A stretch of DNA of 64,000 bases from Pseudoalteromonas sp. T1lg23B (GCF_002964665.1 NZ_PQBZ01000034.1:806429-870428), one strand, 5' to 3'. Shown: positions 44,815 through 54,669, counted from the stretch's first letter. Made by a program: numbers and translations. Notes: generated by a model from the sequence alone, not told the origin.

Positions 44815-46727
44815 ATGCGGATGTATAACTTATCTATCACTCAAAGGATCACCCTACTGGGTAGCTTAATCGCAATTATTGTTGCCAGCGTTATTGGCGC
44901 CACTGCGATTTACAGTGCCAAGACCATGACTGAAAAAAGGATGTTGGAGTCGGAACTACCAAGCAAAGTAGAGAGTATTAATAAATCAATAGCACAACAA
45001 ATATTGCAACTAAAAAGTGCTGCACAACAACTCTCTAGCAATCAGTTCATTGTTGAGATGGCAAAACAAGGAACATTGAATGAAGCAATGCTGGTTGATG
45101 AACTTAAACGTATCGCTAGGCAATACGACTTAGTGACAGCATCTTGGGCGAACCGCCAAAGTGCACAGTATTGGAACCAAGATGGTTTTTTACGGGTGCT
45201 TAACCAGCAACAAGACGGTTGGTTTTTTGGTTTTACCCAAAGCGCAGAACCGTTCTCAATTAGTATCTTCCAGGAAGCACCTGGTGATGTAAAAATGTTT
45301 GTTAATATCAGCAAACAAATGGCATTGGCTTAGCAGGGCTGGCCAAAAGTATTGATGATATGCAGCGTATGCTAAGCGAAATGAAAATAGAAAAAACCGG
45401 TTTTGTATACGTAGTGAACTCACAAGGCCAGGTACAACTTCATCCTGATGCATCTAAGGTCGCTAAGTCTAACCTAAATGATTTTTATGGTCGTAATGCC
45501 AACAGCCTGTTGTTAACTAGTAGAGCATTTTCGTCCAGCACCTTTGTCATTGATGGCCGCGATACCATCGTAGCGGCAAGCCCAATTGAGCAAACCGACT
45601 TGTACGTCATCGCGCAAGTCCCCTCTAAAGAAGTATTTGACGAAATAAACGCCCTGCAAGGACAGATTATTCTGTTTTCACTGATCACAGCCGTTATCGC
45701 CAGTTTTATCAGTTTGTTGATGGCAAAAAACCTCAGCGCGCCATTGTCTAATATGGCACAACTATTCGCGCGTTTAGGTAGTGGTGACGCTAAACTTCAC
45801 TATCGAGTTCCACAGTCCAATCAGCCCGAGCTGCAAGCTTTGGCTGATGGGTTTAACGAGTTTATCTCAAAAATTGAATCTGCAATCAAAATGGTGGCCA
45901 GTGAGAGCCGCGATATTCGCACAGCCAGTGAACAAGTGTTTGAGCAAAGTATCAAAAACTCAAAAGCATTGGACGAGCAGAAGTCTCAGACCATTAGCGT
46001 TGCCGCTGCTATCAATGAGATGGGTGCTACCGTGCAAGAGATTGCCGGCAGTGCAAATAACTCGGCAAAACTGACCGAACAAGGTAAAGCGTCATCTGAG
46101 CAAAGCCATCAGCGAGTTCAACAGAGCCAGCAAATTCTGCAAACACTGGCTGGTGATATTGATGCCACCGCACATGAAGTTGAAACCCTCGTTCAGAAAA
46201 CACAGTCAATCGCCAATATCGTTGATGCAATTCGTAGTATCTCAGAACAAACTAACTTGTTGGCACTGAACGCTGCCATAGAATCAGCCCGAGCTGGAGA
46301 GCATGGCCGAGGATTCGCTGTTGTCGCCGATGAAGTTCGCGCCCTCGCGAGCAGAACTTCAAAGTCAACCGATGAAATACAAGCCACTATCAGTGAACTG
46401 ACCCAAACGTCAGACGCTATTGTGGCGCAAATCAATCAGTCCAAACAGCAGGCTGAGCAAAGCGTCGAGAGCATGCAAACCTCTGTAGAATTAATGTCTG
46501 ATGTTACTGAGGCGGCTAACCAAATCAATGATATGACTACGCTTATCGCCGCAGCCACTGAGCAACAAAGTAATGTTGTTGCCGATGTGGGACGCAGTAT
46601 TGAACACATCAGTACCATTAGTGATGAAGTGACAAGTGCACAGCTAAATACAGAACATGCGATTCAAGCACTCGCTGGCTCTGCAAAATCTCTAGACGAC
46701 TTAGTTGCCAGCTTTGAGCAACAATAG
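44815..46727 (+). pseudogene. Methyl-accepting chemotaxis protein interrupted by a one-base shift
   Basis: Corrected length is about 637 residues: membrane segment (about 12-32), periplasmic Cache-like sensor domain (about 33-300), second membrane segment ([20 protein letters not shown]), HAMP ([20 protein letters not shown]) and a signalling domain with the hairpin tip [20 protein letters not shown] followed by [20 protein letters not shown]. The first frame stops at 45333 after NISKQMALA; the second runs to 46727. Adding one A to the AAA at 45317-45319 gives [20 protein letters not shown], the expected Cache sequence. It is probably a real chemoreceptor broken by an assembly error. The ligand is unknown, and no che genes are adjacent. 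Confidence 0.88.
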
Positions 46728-46736
46728 TCTACTGAA

Positions 46737-46759
46737 TTGGCGGTCATAAAGGCCGCCAA
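46737..46759 (+). terminator. Possible terminator after the chemoreceptor gene
   Basis: TTGGCGG/CCGCCAA with a 9-base loop lies 9 bp after the stop. No T run follows, so it is weak. Confidence 0.45.
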
Positions 46760-46928
46760 ACTCCTCTCCCCTCCAGTACAACACTATAACATTTGCAAAC
46801 CTGAAATATTTATCGTTTAGCAACGGTCTTCTTTGGTAGCAAGCGAAATAATTTGTAACGCTTAAACTGTCAAACGGCTTGAAATATCAACTATGCTATA
46901 AAAATGTAGCTGTATCAGGAAATATGTT

Positions 46929-48107
46929 ATGCCAATATTTAGACAAACTCTGTGCCTTGCGGCCTTGTTGAGTGCGCTGACACTAACAGGCTGTAACAGC
47001 ACACAAAGTTCGGTGTCGATTGATCAGAGCATCGCACTCAATAGCACGTTCAAACGTATAGCGGTTGAATCCGAACATGATGTGTTTCAACTGGACTCGA
47101 AAATCACATCACAATTAACCCTGTTTTTTAAAAGTGGAACGCCTCAACTAGAACAGACCAAAGCGCTGATGCAGTTTCTCGTTGATAATGGTGAATCGTC
47201 TTTAGCGTATCAATCTGACGCAAACTTAACGGCATCACAGGCCTACTACAATTTGAATGCTAACTGCCTGTCGTTATCAATTCTGGCGTATAGCCTCGCG
47301 GAGCACTTAGGATTTAATGCGCAATTTCAGCGCGTTCATATTCCTGAATATTGGGATCAAAGCCGTGGCTACAGTTTACTAACGGGTCATGTAAACTTGG
47401 TTGTGTCAGAAACAAATCGCAGTGTAGAAAACAGCCACATTTTATATACACGACCAAAGTCGATAGTTATTGACTTTGACCCTAACAGTCGCAGACAAGC
47501 GTTTAGTACTTCCAACATCAGCAAGCAACGCATTTTAGCAATGTTTTATAGCAACAAGGGCGCAATGGCTCTGGTCAATGGCGATCATGATAAAGCCTAT
47601 AGCTACTTATCTGCCTCTGTCAACGCGGACCCTGAATATTCTGGCGCATGGGGTAATTTGGGGATCCTATACCGCGTAGCAGGTTTTCATCAACAAGCTG
47701 AACAAGCTTACGAGCAAGCACTAGCGCTCAATCCAGAAAACAATAATGTACTGGGCAATCTCGCCGTACTCTATAAACTCACTGATCGCTCGGATGAAGG
47801 TGAAAAAATTATTGCCCGCCTTGAAGAGAAACGCAAAAATAACCCTTATTACCTCATAGTTAAAGGTAATGAAGCGATTAATGCACAGCAATACTCCGAA
47901 GCCCTTTCATTCTTCCGTAGAGCTAAAAAGCTTGATCACAATTTACACGACAGTTATTTTGGCATGGCCAAAGTATATTATTTGAGAGATGACCTTGAAC
48001 GTGCAAAGCATTATTTATCAAAAGCTTATGAGCTTTCTGAGTTTGACCATGACCGTCACCGTTATCAAGGCAAGTTACAGTGGTTACAAGCTGTGGCTAA
48101 AAATTAG
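46929..48107 (+). CDS. Lipoprotein with transglutaminase-like and TPR domains
   Basis: A 392-residue lipoprotein (LLSALTLTGCNST, Cys about 22). Residues about 75-190 resemble a transglutaminase-like/SirB1-type cysteine domain: ASQAYYNLNANCLSLSILAY with a possible nucleophilic Cys, then a His in SLLTGHVNLVV and an Asp in IDFDPNSRR. At least four TPR units follow from about residue 215 (AWGNLGILYRVAGFHQQAEQ, then LGNLAVLYKLTDRSDEGEKI). The putative C-H-D triad could be catalytic, but this is inferred from the pattern alone. The 3' end overlaps the start of the M28 peptidase gene by about 59 bp, suggesting translational coupling and a joint envelope role. Confidence 0.78.
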   Translation: MPIFRQTLCLAALLSALTLTGCNSTQSSVSIDQSIALNSTFKRIAVESEHDVFQLDSKITSQLTLFFKSGTPQLEQTKALMQFLVDNGESSLAYQSDANLTASQAYYNLNANCLSLSILAYSLAEHLGFNAQFQRVHIPEYWDQSRGYSLLTGHVNLVVSETNRSVENSHILYTRPKSIVIDFDPNSRRQAFSTSNISKQRILAMFYSNKGAMALVNGDHDKAYSYLSASVNADPEYSGAWGNLGILYRVAGFHQQAEQAYEQALALNPENNNVLGNLAVLYKLTDRSDEGEKIIARLEEKRKNNPYYLIVKGNEAINAQQYSEALSFFRRAKKLDHNLHDSYFGMAKVYYLRDDLERAKHYLSKAYELSEFDHDRHRYQGKLQWLQAVAKN

Positions 48108-48984
48108 CGCCATTGTATTGTGTTGCGCATCGCCTTTGGCGATGTCGCAGCAACTCTTTGATGACCTAGTAACACTCACCAGTCCCGCACATGCGGGTAG
48201 AAGTGCTGGCAGCGATAAGCCCAACATCAGTGCGCAATTTATCTATGAAAGATTCCAACAACTGGGATTACAAACTGAGTATCAACGCTTTTCATTCAAA
48301 ATTGGCTTCAGCGCACAAGCCATCGGCCATAACGTTGTCGCAAAGCTCCCTTGCAATGCCCAACCCTGTGGCAAAGCCATCGTTGTTTCGGCACATTATG
48401 ATCATTTAGGTACCAAAGGTAATAAAATCTACGCTGGTGCGAATGATAACGCCTCGGGCACAGCGGCATTATTGGCCGTGGCACAGCATCTAAAAGACGC
48501 AAAGCGTTTTTATCCTGTTATCTTATTGGCCACCGATGCTGAAGAAAAAGGGCTGCACGGCGCTAAGTATTATACTAGTAAGATGAATAAGCAGGAGTAT
48601 GCGCTCAACATTAACCTAGATATGTTGGCTCTGAACCAAAAAAGTACCCTTTATGTGATGCATTCGCGCACAGCTAAACCATACGTCGAGGTGCTGGCAA
48701 GCTTAAAAGCCCATGACTTCAAATTAAAACTCGCTAGTTCACCACAAAGAATGCGTAGGCTGGTTGGCACCGAACGTGTCGACTGGCTCAAAGCCAGCGA
48801 TCACTATGCCTTCCACAGAGCGGGACTGCCCTATTTATATTTTGGCATGGGGGAAGATAAAAACCATCACAGTGTCAAAGATACAATCGAGCAAATAGAT
48901 TTTGAAAAGTATCAGCACGTGGTCAATTTCATCAGCGACTTTATGGTCGCGTTACTTGACTGCCCCTTGGACTGTACCAGCTGA
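48049..48984 (+). CDS. M28 family zinc aminopeptidase, secreted
   Basis: About 311 residues. The N-terminal hydrophobic segment (KISAIVLCCASPLAMSQ) is a signal peptide. Metal ligands of the M28 family are visible: His and Asp in VVSAHYDHLG and AGANDNASGTAALLAVAQHL, the Glu pair in ATDAEEKGLHG, Asp in INLDMLALN, and His in EDKNHHSVKDT. Relatives cleave N-terminal residues or dipeptides outside the cell. Possible starts are 47989, 48028 and 48049; the last gives the most ordinary signal peptide. It overlaps the upstream TPR gene and, at its 3' end, overlaps the convergent GIY-YIG gene by 73 bp. Confidence 0.87.
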   Translation: MTVTVIKASYSGYKLWLKISAIVLCCASPLAMSQQLFDDLVTLTSPAHAGRSAGSDKPNISAQFIYERFQQLGLQTEYQRFSFKIGFSAQAIGHNVVAKLPCNAQPCGKAIVVSAHYDHLGTKGNKIYAGANDNASGTAALLAVAQHLKDAKRFYPVILLATDAEEKGLHGAKYYTSKMNKQEYALNINLDMLALNQKSTLYVMHSRTAKPYVEVLASLKAHDFKLKLASSPQRMRRLVGTERVDWLKASDHYAFHRAGLPYLYFGMGEDKNHHSVKDTIEQIDFEKYQHVVNFISDFMVALLDCPLDCTS

Positions 48985-49232
48985 ACTTTTTGTGCTTTTG
49001 ACAACTTTTTAATTTGCCACTCCAGTTTGCTGGCTTCGCTCTTATCACCCACTGGGTGGCTAAAAACTAGCGTCAATGGTCCCTTTCCCTTGAGGTTTTT
49101 AGCGCCAGTCCCTGCACTATGAGCGTCAAATCGCTTCGCAACATCTGTGGTAATGCCGGTATACCAATGACCAAATTTTGTTTCAACAATATAAACAAAC
49201 CACTTTCTGGTGTTTTTTGGCTCTGTCACCAT
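48912..49232 (-). CDS. GIY-YIG nuclease domain protein (UPF0213-like)
   Basis: About 106 residues, nearly all a GIY-YIG domain: KWFVYIVETKFGHWYTGITT has the YIV...YTG pair, followed by DVAKRFDAH with the conserved Arg and a Glu in SEASKLEWQIKKLSK. Small single-domain members are common and their substrate is unknown. The frame opens at 49289, but the ATG at 49232 (MVTEPKNTRK) gives a normal family N-terminus. It is convergent with the M28 peptidase gene and overlaps its end; both reading frames have strong family support, so the overlap is probably real. Confidence 0.82.
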   Translation of the reverse strand: MVTEPKNTRKWFVYIVETKFGHWYTGITTDVAKRFDAHSAGTGAKNLKGKGPLTLVFSHPVGDKSEASKLEWQIKKLSKAQKVQLVQSKGQSSNATIKSLMKLTTC

Positions 49233-49354
49233 GTCAAAATACCTACTATGGAGAAACTTTTTCCTGCATGTATGGTCGAAGTTCCACAAGAAGCTTTACC
49301 TTCTGCGCTTAATCAGTATCATGCAAATAACACAAAATAAGGATACACAAATAC

Positions 49355-49714
49355 ATGCTGTCTAATAAATCCCTTTCTGTATGGCTCAGTGCTGTTGTAA
49401 TTACTGTGATGTTATCTGGTTGTTCAAGCTGGGTATACCGCATCAATGTGCCACAAGGTAACTTTTTAGAGCAGTCAGATGTAGATAAACTACGTGTCAA
49501 CATGACTCGCGAGCAAGTGTTGTTCGTCCTAGGTAGCCCTATCGCTAAAGACGCTTTTAACGACCAAACATGGCATTACGCTTATGTATTCAATATTGAC
49601 CGCGAATCAGAGCAACGCAAATCGCTTACAGTACACTTCGATGGCGATAAGCTGACAAAAATCACTGGTGATTTTGACGAGCCTGAATCGTTCAATATTC
49701 CACTTGACCAGTAA
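49355..49714 (+). CDS. bamE: Outer membrane protein assembly factor BamE
   Basis: A 119-residue lipoprotein (VVITVMLSGCSSWVY, Cys about 23) with the SmpA/OmlA domain: RINVPQGNF, VDKLRVNMTREQVLFVLGSP and WHYAYVFN. BamE stabilises the BAM complex that inserts outer-membrane barrels. It lies opposite rnfH-ratA and next to smpB, the standard gammaproteobacterial neighbourhood. A terminator follows 19 bp after the stop. Confidence 0.95.
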   Translation: MLSNKSLSVWLSAVVITVMLSGCSSWVYRINVPQGNFLEQSDVDKLRVNMTREQVLFVLGSPIAKDAFNDQTWHYAYVFNIDRESEQRKSLTVHFDGDKLTKITGDFDEPESFNIPLDQ

Positions 49715-49733
49715 ACACACACTAATCAACTAA

Positions 49734-49757
49734 AAAGGGCGACTCCGCCCTTTTTTA
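49734..49757. terminator. Terminator after bamE
   Basis: AAAGGGCG/CGCCCTTT with a 4-base loop and T run. Its symmetry could also serve the convergent rnfH gene. Confidence 0.88.
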
Positions 49758-49800
49758 ATGACTATCACTTACCGCATCCAGCTCAAGCTGGAAAATACCG

Positions 49801-50121
49801 CTAACTTAAGGGCCGACCACCTGTTATCTTATTCGCACGCCCTTCTTCTTTTGCCTTTTCAGCTCTACGACGTCTAGCGTCCTTAGGATCAGCTATCAAG
49901 GGACGGTAAATCTCTATACGATCACCTTCTCTTACCACTTGATGGTTCTTTACCGTTCTATTCCAAATACCAAGAGTTAGGTTAGTTGCATCAATTTCAG
50001 GGCATTTTTCTAAAATACCTGACTGCATCACAACTTGTTCGGCAGAAGTGCCTTCAGCCACATCGACTTGTATACATGTTGCTTTATGTGGAATGGCATA
50101 TACCACTTCAACTTTAATCAT
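49801..50121 (-). CDS. rnfH: RnfH family (UPF0125) ubiquitin-fold protein
   Basis: A 106-residue protein with the beta-grasp fold of the RnfH/UPF0125 family: KVEVVYAIPHKATCIQVDVA, GIWNRTVKNHQVVREGDRIE and IYRPLIADPKDARRRRAEKA. The basic C-terminal tail is typical. Function is unsettled despite the name. The ATG overlaps the ratA stop by one base (TAATG), as in E. coli ratA-ratB. Confidence 0.93.
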   Translation of the reverse strand: MIKVEVVYAIPHKATCIQVDVAEGTSAEQVVMQSGILEKCPEIDATNLTLGIWNRTVKNHQVVREGDRIEIYRPLIADPKDARRRRAEKAKEEGRANKITGGRPLS

Positions 50122-50555
50122 TATCTGGCCCCATATACCGTTTTAGCGCGTTGCGTGAATGCAGCAACCATGCTCTTTGCTACTTCGTTAAATACCTTGC
50201 CAAACGCCATTTCTATCAACTTGTTCGCGAATTCAAATTCTAACTTCAAACTGACTTTACACGCCTGATCATCCAGCTCCGTAAATTGCCAATGGCCATG
50301 TAAAGATTTAAATGGACCTTCAACTAACTGCATATGTACAGTCATCCCATCAAAACTGTTTTTCGTGGTAAACCATTTCTTCAACCCTGCTTTAGATATT
50401 TCTAAGCTGGCCGTCATACTCTGTTCATTGGCTTGAAGTATTTTTGCATCAGAGCAATTCGGTAAAAAAGCTGGATAAGCATCAACATCGTTAACTAAAT
50501 CAAACATCTCTTGGGTGCTATACATCACCAACGCGGTTTTTTCTATTTGTGGCAT
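50121..50555 (-). CDS. ratA: RatA/CoQ10-type START-domain protein
   Basis: A 144-residue SRPBCC-fold protein: MPQIEKTALVMYSTQEMFDL, VNDVDAYPAFLPNCSDAKI, and a C-terminal helix ending MVAAFTQRAKTVYG. Homologues include E. coli RatA, described as blocking 70S ribosome association, and the ubiquinone-binding Coq10 proteins, so a role in quinone handling is the alternative. It is divergent from smpB across 140 bp and translationally coupled to rnfH. No toxin-antitoxin partner is evident beyond RnfH. Confidence 0.93.
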   Translation of the reverse strand: MPQIEKTALVMYSTQEMFDLVNDVDAYPAFLPNCSDAKILQANEQSMTASLEISKAGLKKWFTTKNSFDGMTVHMQLVEGPFKSLHGHWQFTELDDQACKVSLKLEFEFANKLIEMAFGKVFNEVAKSMVAAFTQRAKTVYGAR

Positions 50556-50695
50556 AGGTACTCCAATTCATTTGCGCCGATTTTAGCAAGCTTTTTAAGA
50601 TTTATCTTGTATGTGACCCCCCGCTAAGGGAAAATAACCTGCAAAATAAAAAAAGCGCTGTTTTCTATTCTCTTTTCTAGGTAAACTAGGCCATT

Positions 50696-51178
50696 ATGGC
50701 AAAGAAAAAATCATCAAAATCAACAAGCAATACCATCGCGTTAAACAAAAAAGCGCGTCATGAGTATTTTTTAAACGATAAATTCGAAGCGGGTATTGAA
50801 CTACAAGGCTGGGAAGTAAAAAGTATCCGAGCTGGTAAGGTCAACATTTCCGACACTTATATTCACCTAAAAGATGGTGAAGCGTTTCTATTAGGCAGTC
50901 AAATTCAACCACTAAATAGCGCTTCTACACATGTGATTTGCGATCCAATGAGATATCGCAAATTATTGCTCAACAAACGTGAAATTGATCGTCTCGTTGG
51001 TGCAACTGAGCGTGAGGGTTACTCTCTTATTGCCACGGCTATGTACTGGAAAAAATGCTGGGTAAAATTAGAGTTCCACTTGGCCAAAGGTAAGAAGATG
51101 CATGATAAACGTGCTGATACCAAAGAGAAAGACTGGTCTCGTGAAAAAGAACGCTTAATGAAACATAAAGCCAGATAG
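50696..51178 (+). CDS. smpB: SsrA-binding protein SmpB
   Basis: A 160-residue trans-translation protein that carries tmRNA to stalled ribosomes. The oligonucleotide-binding barrel includes [39 protein letters not shown] and [19 protein letters not shown]. The basic C-terminal tail [18 protein letters not shown] mimics the missing tmRNA anticodon arm. No tmRNA gene lies next to it in this window, unlike in E. coli. It ends before a strong terminator. Confidence 0.97.
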   Translation: MAKKKSSKSTSNTIALNKKARHEYFLNDKFEAGIELQGWEVKSIRAGKVNISDTYIHLKDGEAFLLGSQIQPLNSASTHVICDPMRYRKLLLNKREIDRLVGATEREGYSLIATAMYWKKCWVKLEFHLAKGKKMHDKRADTKEKDWSREKERLMKHKAR

Positions 51179-51180
51179 AT

Positions 51181-51209
51181 AAAAAAGCCTCTGATTAGAG
51201 GCTTTTTTA
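51181..51209 (+). terminator. Terminator after smpB
   Basis: AAGCCTCT/AGAGGCTT with a GATT loop is flanked by A and T runs. Confidence 0.93.
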
Positions 51210-51239
51210 TTGTCAGCACCGGTTTTCTAACGCGTAATA

Positions 51240-51264
51240 AAAAGCCCCGCAAATGCGAGGCTCC
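51240..51264 (-). terminator. Terminator after fabB
   Basis: On the minus strand AGCCTCGCA...TGCGGGGCT (one mismatch) is followed by a T run, 18 bp after the fabB stop. Confidence 0.8.
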
Positions 51265-51281
51265 AAGACAAAGTTCAAGAC

Positions 51282-52496
51282 TTAGCCTTTATATTTTTGC
51301 ATTACTAGTGTCGCGTTTGTGCCACCAAATCCGAAGCTATTTGACATCACAGTATGCAACTCGACATCACGACGTTCTGTCACAATATCCAAGCCTTTTG
51401 CTTGTTCGTCCAACTCATCAATGTTGATTGATGGTGCTACGAAGTTATTTTCCAACATCAGTAATGAGTAAATTGCTTCATGCACACCTGCAGCACCCAA
51501 AGCATGTCCTGTCATTGCTTTTGTTGCGCTGATAGCAGGTGATTTGTCGCCGAATAGCTCCTGAATCGCACCAAGCTCTTTTACATCACCCACGGGTGTT
51601 GAAGTGCCGTGTGTATTTAGGTAATCCACAGGACCTTCAACGCCAGCCAAAGCCTGCTTCATACAACGCACTGCGCCCTCACCTGATGGTGCAACCATGT
51701 CGTAACCATCTGAAGTGGCACCGTAGCCTACTATCTCAGCATAAATATGTGCGCCACGAGCCAAAGCATGCTCAAGTTCTTCAACAACCACAATGCCGCC
51801 ACCGCCTGAAATAACGAAACCATCACGGTTAGCATCGTAGGTACGAGAGGCTTTTTCAGGTGTATCATTGTATTTAGTTGACAGTGCACCCATAGCATCA
51901 AACTCCATCGCCAGAGTCCAATGTAGCTCTTCACCACCACCGGCGAAGATCACGTCTTGCTTACCTAGTTGAATTTGTTCAACTGCGTTACCAATACAGT
52001 GTGCAGATGTTGCGCACGCAGAGCTGATTGAATAGTTAACACCCTTGATTTGAAAAGGTGTCGCTAAACACGCTGATGCTGTGCTGGCCATGGTACGAGG
52101 TACCATATAAGGTCCAACGCGTTTTACACCCTTCTCACGTAGGATGTCAGCTGCTTCAACCTGATATTTTGATGAGCCACCACCGGAACCAACAATCAGA
52201 CCGGTGCGCTCATTTGAAACCTGTTCTTGAGTCAAACCTGAGTCTTCAATCGCCTGCGCCATTGAAATGTAAGAGTATGCCGCCGCATCACCCATAAAAC
52301 GATGTGCCTTACGATCAACAAACTGCTTTACATCGATATCAATATTTCCAGAAACGTTACTGCGTAATTTATAGTCAGCAAACTCTTGGTTGAACGCAAT
52401 GCCACTCTTGCCTGCCTTCAAAGATTCCAATACTTCTTGCTTGTTGTTGCCGATGCTAGAAACAACACCGATCCCCGTAATTACGGCTCTTCTCAT
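51282..52496 (-). CDS. fabB: Beta-ketoacyl-ACP synthase I
   Basis: A 404-residue condensing enzyme of fatty acid synthesis, needed for unsaturated fatty acids. The Cys-His-His triad is visible: [20 protein letters not shown] (C about 163), [17 protein letters not shown] and [20 protein letters not shown]. FabB character, rather than FabF, is supported by the start [20 protein letters not shown] and the length. It is divergent from mnmC, as in E. coli. Confidence 0.96.
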   Translation of the reverse strand: MRRAVITGIGVVSSIGNNKQEVLESLKAGKSGIAFNQEFADYKLRSNVSGNIDIDVKQFVDRKAHRFMGDAAAYSYISMAQAIEDSGLTQEQVSNERTGLIVGSGGGSSKYQVEAADILREKGVKRVGPYMVPRTMASTASACLATPFQIKGVNYSISSACATSAHCIGNAVEQIQLGKQDVIFAGGGEELHWTLAMEFDAMGALSTKYNDTPEKASRTYDANRDGFVISGGGGIVVVEELEHALARGAHIYAEIVGYGATSDGYDMVAPSGEGAVRCMKQALAGVEGPVDYLNTHGTSTPVGDVKELGAIQELFGDKSPAISATKAMTGHALGAAGVHEAIYSLLMLENNFVAPSINIDELDEQAKGLDIVTERRDVELHTVMSNSFGFGGTNATLVMQKYKG

Positions 52497-52671
52497 GGGT
52501 AAATTCCCTTAGTCTTTACTTAATTGCGTTTATTCTACGCTGAAATCAATGACAAAGTGGTCAGCTTTCCAGCGTACACACGTACTCTGAATTAAATTAG
52601 CACAAATTACAACGGACGTAGCACGATAAAACGCGTAAAATACGGCAAAGTTTTAATTTTCTCGTTGCTTT

Positions 52672-54657
52672 ATGATCCAAAACGCACAAATTCACTTTAA
52701 CGAGTTGGGTACGCCTGTAGCCGACAACTTCGACGATGTTTACTTTTCGAATGATGACGGACTCGCTGAGTCTCATTATGTGTTTTTCACCCAGAATCAT
52801 ATCGCGGAACGCTTAACCAAACATGATCAAAAACACTTTGTTATTGCCGAAACAGGCTTTGGTACGGGTCTAAATTTTCTCAATGCTTGGCAACAATACG
52901 ATGCTTTGCAAAGCCAGTATGAGTTACCAAGGTTACATTTTATTTCCTTTGAGAAATTTCCAATCAGTCACAATGATTTGGTCAAAGCGCTTGCGGCATG
53001 GCCAACCTTAAGCACCTACGCTGAACAACTTTGTGCTCAGTACCCAATGGCGTTGGCTGGTTGTCATCGATTAGAGTTTGATAATGGCAATATTACCCTC
53101 GATCTGTGGTTTGGTGATGTGCATGATTCACTACCAAGTATTAGCTGCCAAGATACGGCCCTTGTAGATGCTTGGTTTTTAGATGGCTTTGCACCAAGCA
53201 AAAATCCCGATATGTGGCAGCAATCATTATTTGATGCCATGGCAAATCTCAGTCGCAGCAATGCCACTTTCGCAACCTTTACCGCAGCTGGTTTTGTGCG
53301 CCGAGGGCTGCAACAAGCGGGCTTCGAGTGCAAGAAAGTAAAAGGCTATGGTCGCAAAAGAGAAATGGTCGTTGGTACACTTGCCGCGGCCAATCGCTAC
53401 GCCAGTACGCCCGATTATTACGCAACGACCCCATCACAACTTAGCCAAGTAGCAATCATTGGTGGCGGTATCGCCAGCGCTTGCCTTGCTTATCAACTAA
53501 GTAAGCGTAATATACACAGCACACTGCTGTGCCAAGATAACGCATTGGCCAAGGGCGCATCTCACAACCGCCAAGGTGCGATTTACCCTAACCTACAGGC
53601 TGACAACACACCACCTAGCGAGTTTTACGCTCATAGCTTTTTATATGCAAAGCGCTTTTATCAACATATTGCATCTTTGGGCTTTCATTTCGACCATGAT
53701 TGGTGTGGTGTGTTACTACAAGCCGTCAGTGACGCAAAACAAGCACAGCAACAAAACTTGGTAGAGAAATACAATTGGCCCGAGGCACTGATCCGCAGTG
53801 TAACGGCGGAGCAAGCCAGCGATATTGCGGGGGTGACGCTGCCATACTCAGGGCTGTATATCGAACAAGCGGGATGGGTTAATCCTGCTCAGCTTACTCA
53901 GGCAATATATGAGGCGGCTAAACAGACAGGACAATGTCAAAGCCACTTTAACACCGATGTTGAACGCCTTGAAAAAACGGATGAGGGGTGGTTGTTGCAC
54001 ACATCCAATGCGTCATTTGGTCCATTCAGTGATGTTTTTGTCTGTGCTGGTGAACACAGTGACAGATTTGCGCAAACTCAAGACATCCCTATTCAAGGGG
54101 TACGCGGTCAGGTGTCTCATGTTCGAGCCAGCGAGTACTCATCTCAATTGCAAACTGTGCTATGTCACAAAGGTTACTTTACCCCTGCCAATGACGGGTT
54201 GCATTGTATGGGTGCGACATTTGAAAAGAACAGCAAAAGCCGCAGGGTGACTGAACAAGACGATCACAGTAATCGTGCACAGCTGAATAAATTCTATGGC
54301 GATTGTGACTTCGCCAAAACTCTCGGGGAAATAAGCGGTGCCAAGGCGGCGGTTCGTTGCTGTTTTGCGGATCATATTCCTATGCTAGGGCAAGTACCTG
54401 ATAATCAAGATTTGATGACAGCTTTTGCAAATTTGCGCAAAGGTAAACACTATGGCTTTACAGCGCCTCAACAACCACATACAGGTCTTCATATTGTCAC
54501 TGGGTTTGGTGCACGAGGTTTGTGTACAGCGCCACTGGCAACCGAGCATTTAGTAGCCAGTTTATGTAATGAGCCTCGCCCATACAGCGAGCGCGTTCAT
54601 CAAGCGATCCACCCAAACCGGTTTATTGTACGCGATCTCATTCGTAATAAGATTTAA
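52672..54657 (+). CDS. mnmC: Bifunctional tRNA wobble-uridine modification enzyme MnmC
   Basis: A 661-residue fusion of two activities acting on U34 of tRNAs. The N-terminal methyltransferase domain (about 1-245) has VIAETGFGTGLNFLNAWQQY and DAWFLDGFAPSKNPDMW. The C-terminal FAD-dependent oxidoreductase (about 260-661) has VAIIGGGIASACLAYQLSKR and VTGFGARGLCTAPLATEHL. It converts cmnm5(s2)U to mnm5(s2)U in two steps. Length matches E. coli MnmC (668). It is divergent from fabB and ends before a strong hairpin. Confidence 0.96.
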   Translation: MIQNAQIHFNELGTPVADNFDDVYFSNDDGLAESHYVFFTQNHIAERLTKHDQKHFVIAETGFGTGLNFLNAWQQYDALQSQYELPRLHFISFEKFPISHNDLVKALAAWPTLSTYAEQLCAQYPMALAGCHRLEFDNGNITLDLWFGDVHDSLPSISCQDTALVDAWFLDGFAPSKNPDMWQQSLFDAMANLSRSNATFATFTAAGFVRRGLQQAGFECKKVKGYGRKREMVVGTLAAANRYASTPDYYATTPSQLSQVAIIGGGIASACLAYQLSKRNIHSTLLCQDNALAKGASHNRQGAIYPNLQADNTPPSEFYAHSFLYAKRFYQHIASLGFHFDHDWCGVLLQAVSDAKQAQQQNLVEKYNWPEALIRSVTAEQASDIAGVTLPYSGLYIEQAGWVNPAQLTQAIYEAAKQTGQCQSHFNTDVERLEKTDEGWLLHTSNASFGPFSDVFVCAGEHSDRFAQTQDIPIQGVRGQVSHVRASEYSSQLQTVLCHKGYFTPANDGLHCMGATFEKNSKSRRVTEQDDHSNRAQLNKFYGDCDFAKTLGEISGAKAAVRCCFADHIPMLGQVPDNQDLMTAFANLRKGKHYGFTAPQQPHTGLHIVTGFGARGLCTAPLATEHLVASLCNEPRPYSERVHQAIHPNRFIVRDLIRNKI

Positions 54658-54669
54658 CCACTTAAAATG

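Noticed and set aside
47989..48107. Frameshift joining the TPR lipoprotein to the M28 peptidase into one protein
   Set aside because: The TPR protein ends at a normal position and the peptidase has its own signal peptide, so two overlapping genes explain the data better than a fusion.
51179..51281. tmRNA (ssrA) gene next to smpB
   Set aside because: Only two terminators fit into the 103-bp gap to fabB; no tmRNA sequence is present.
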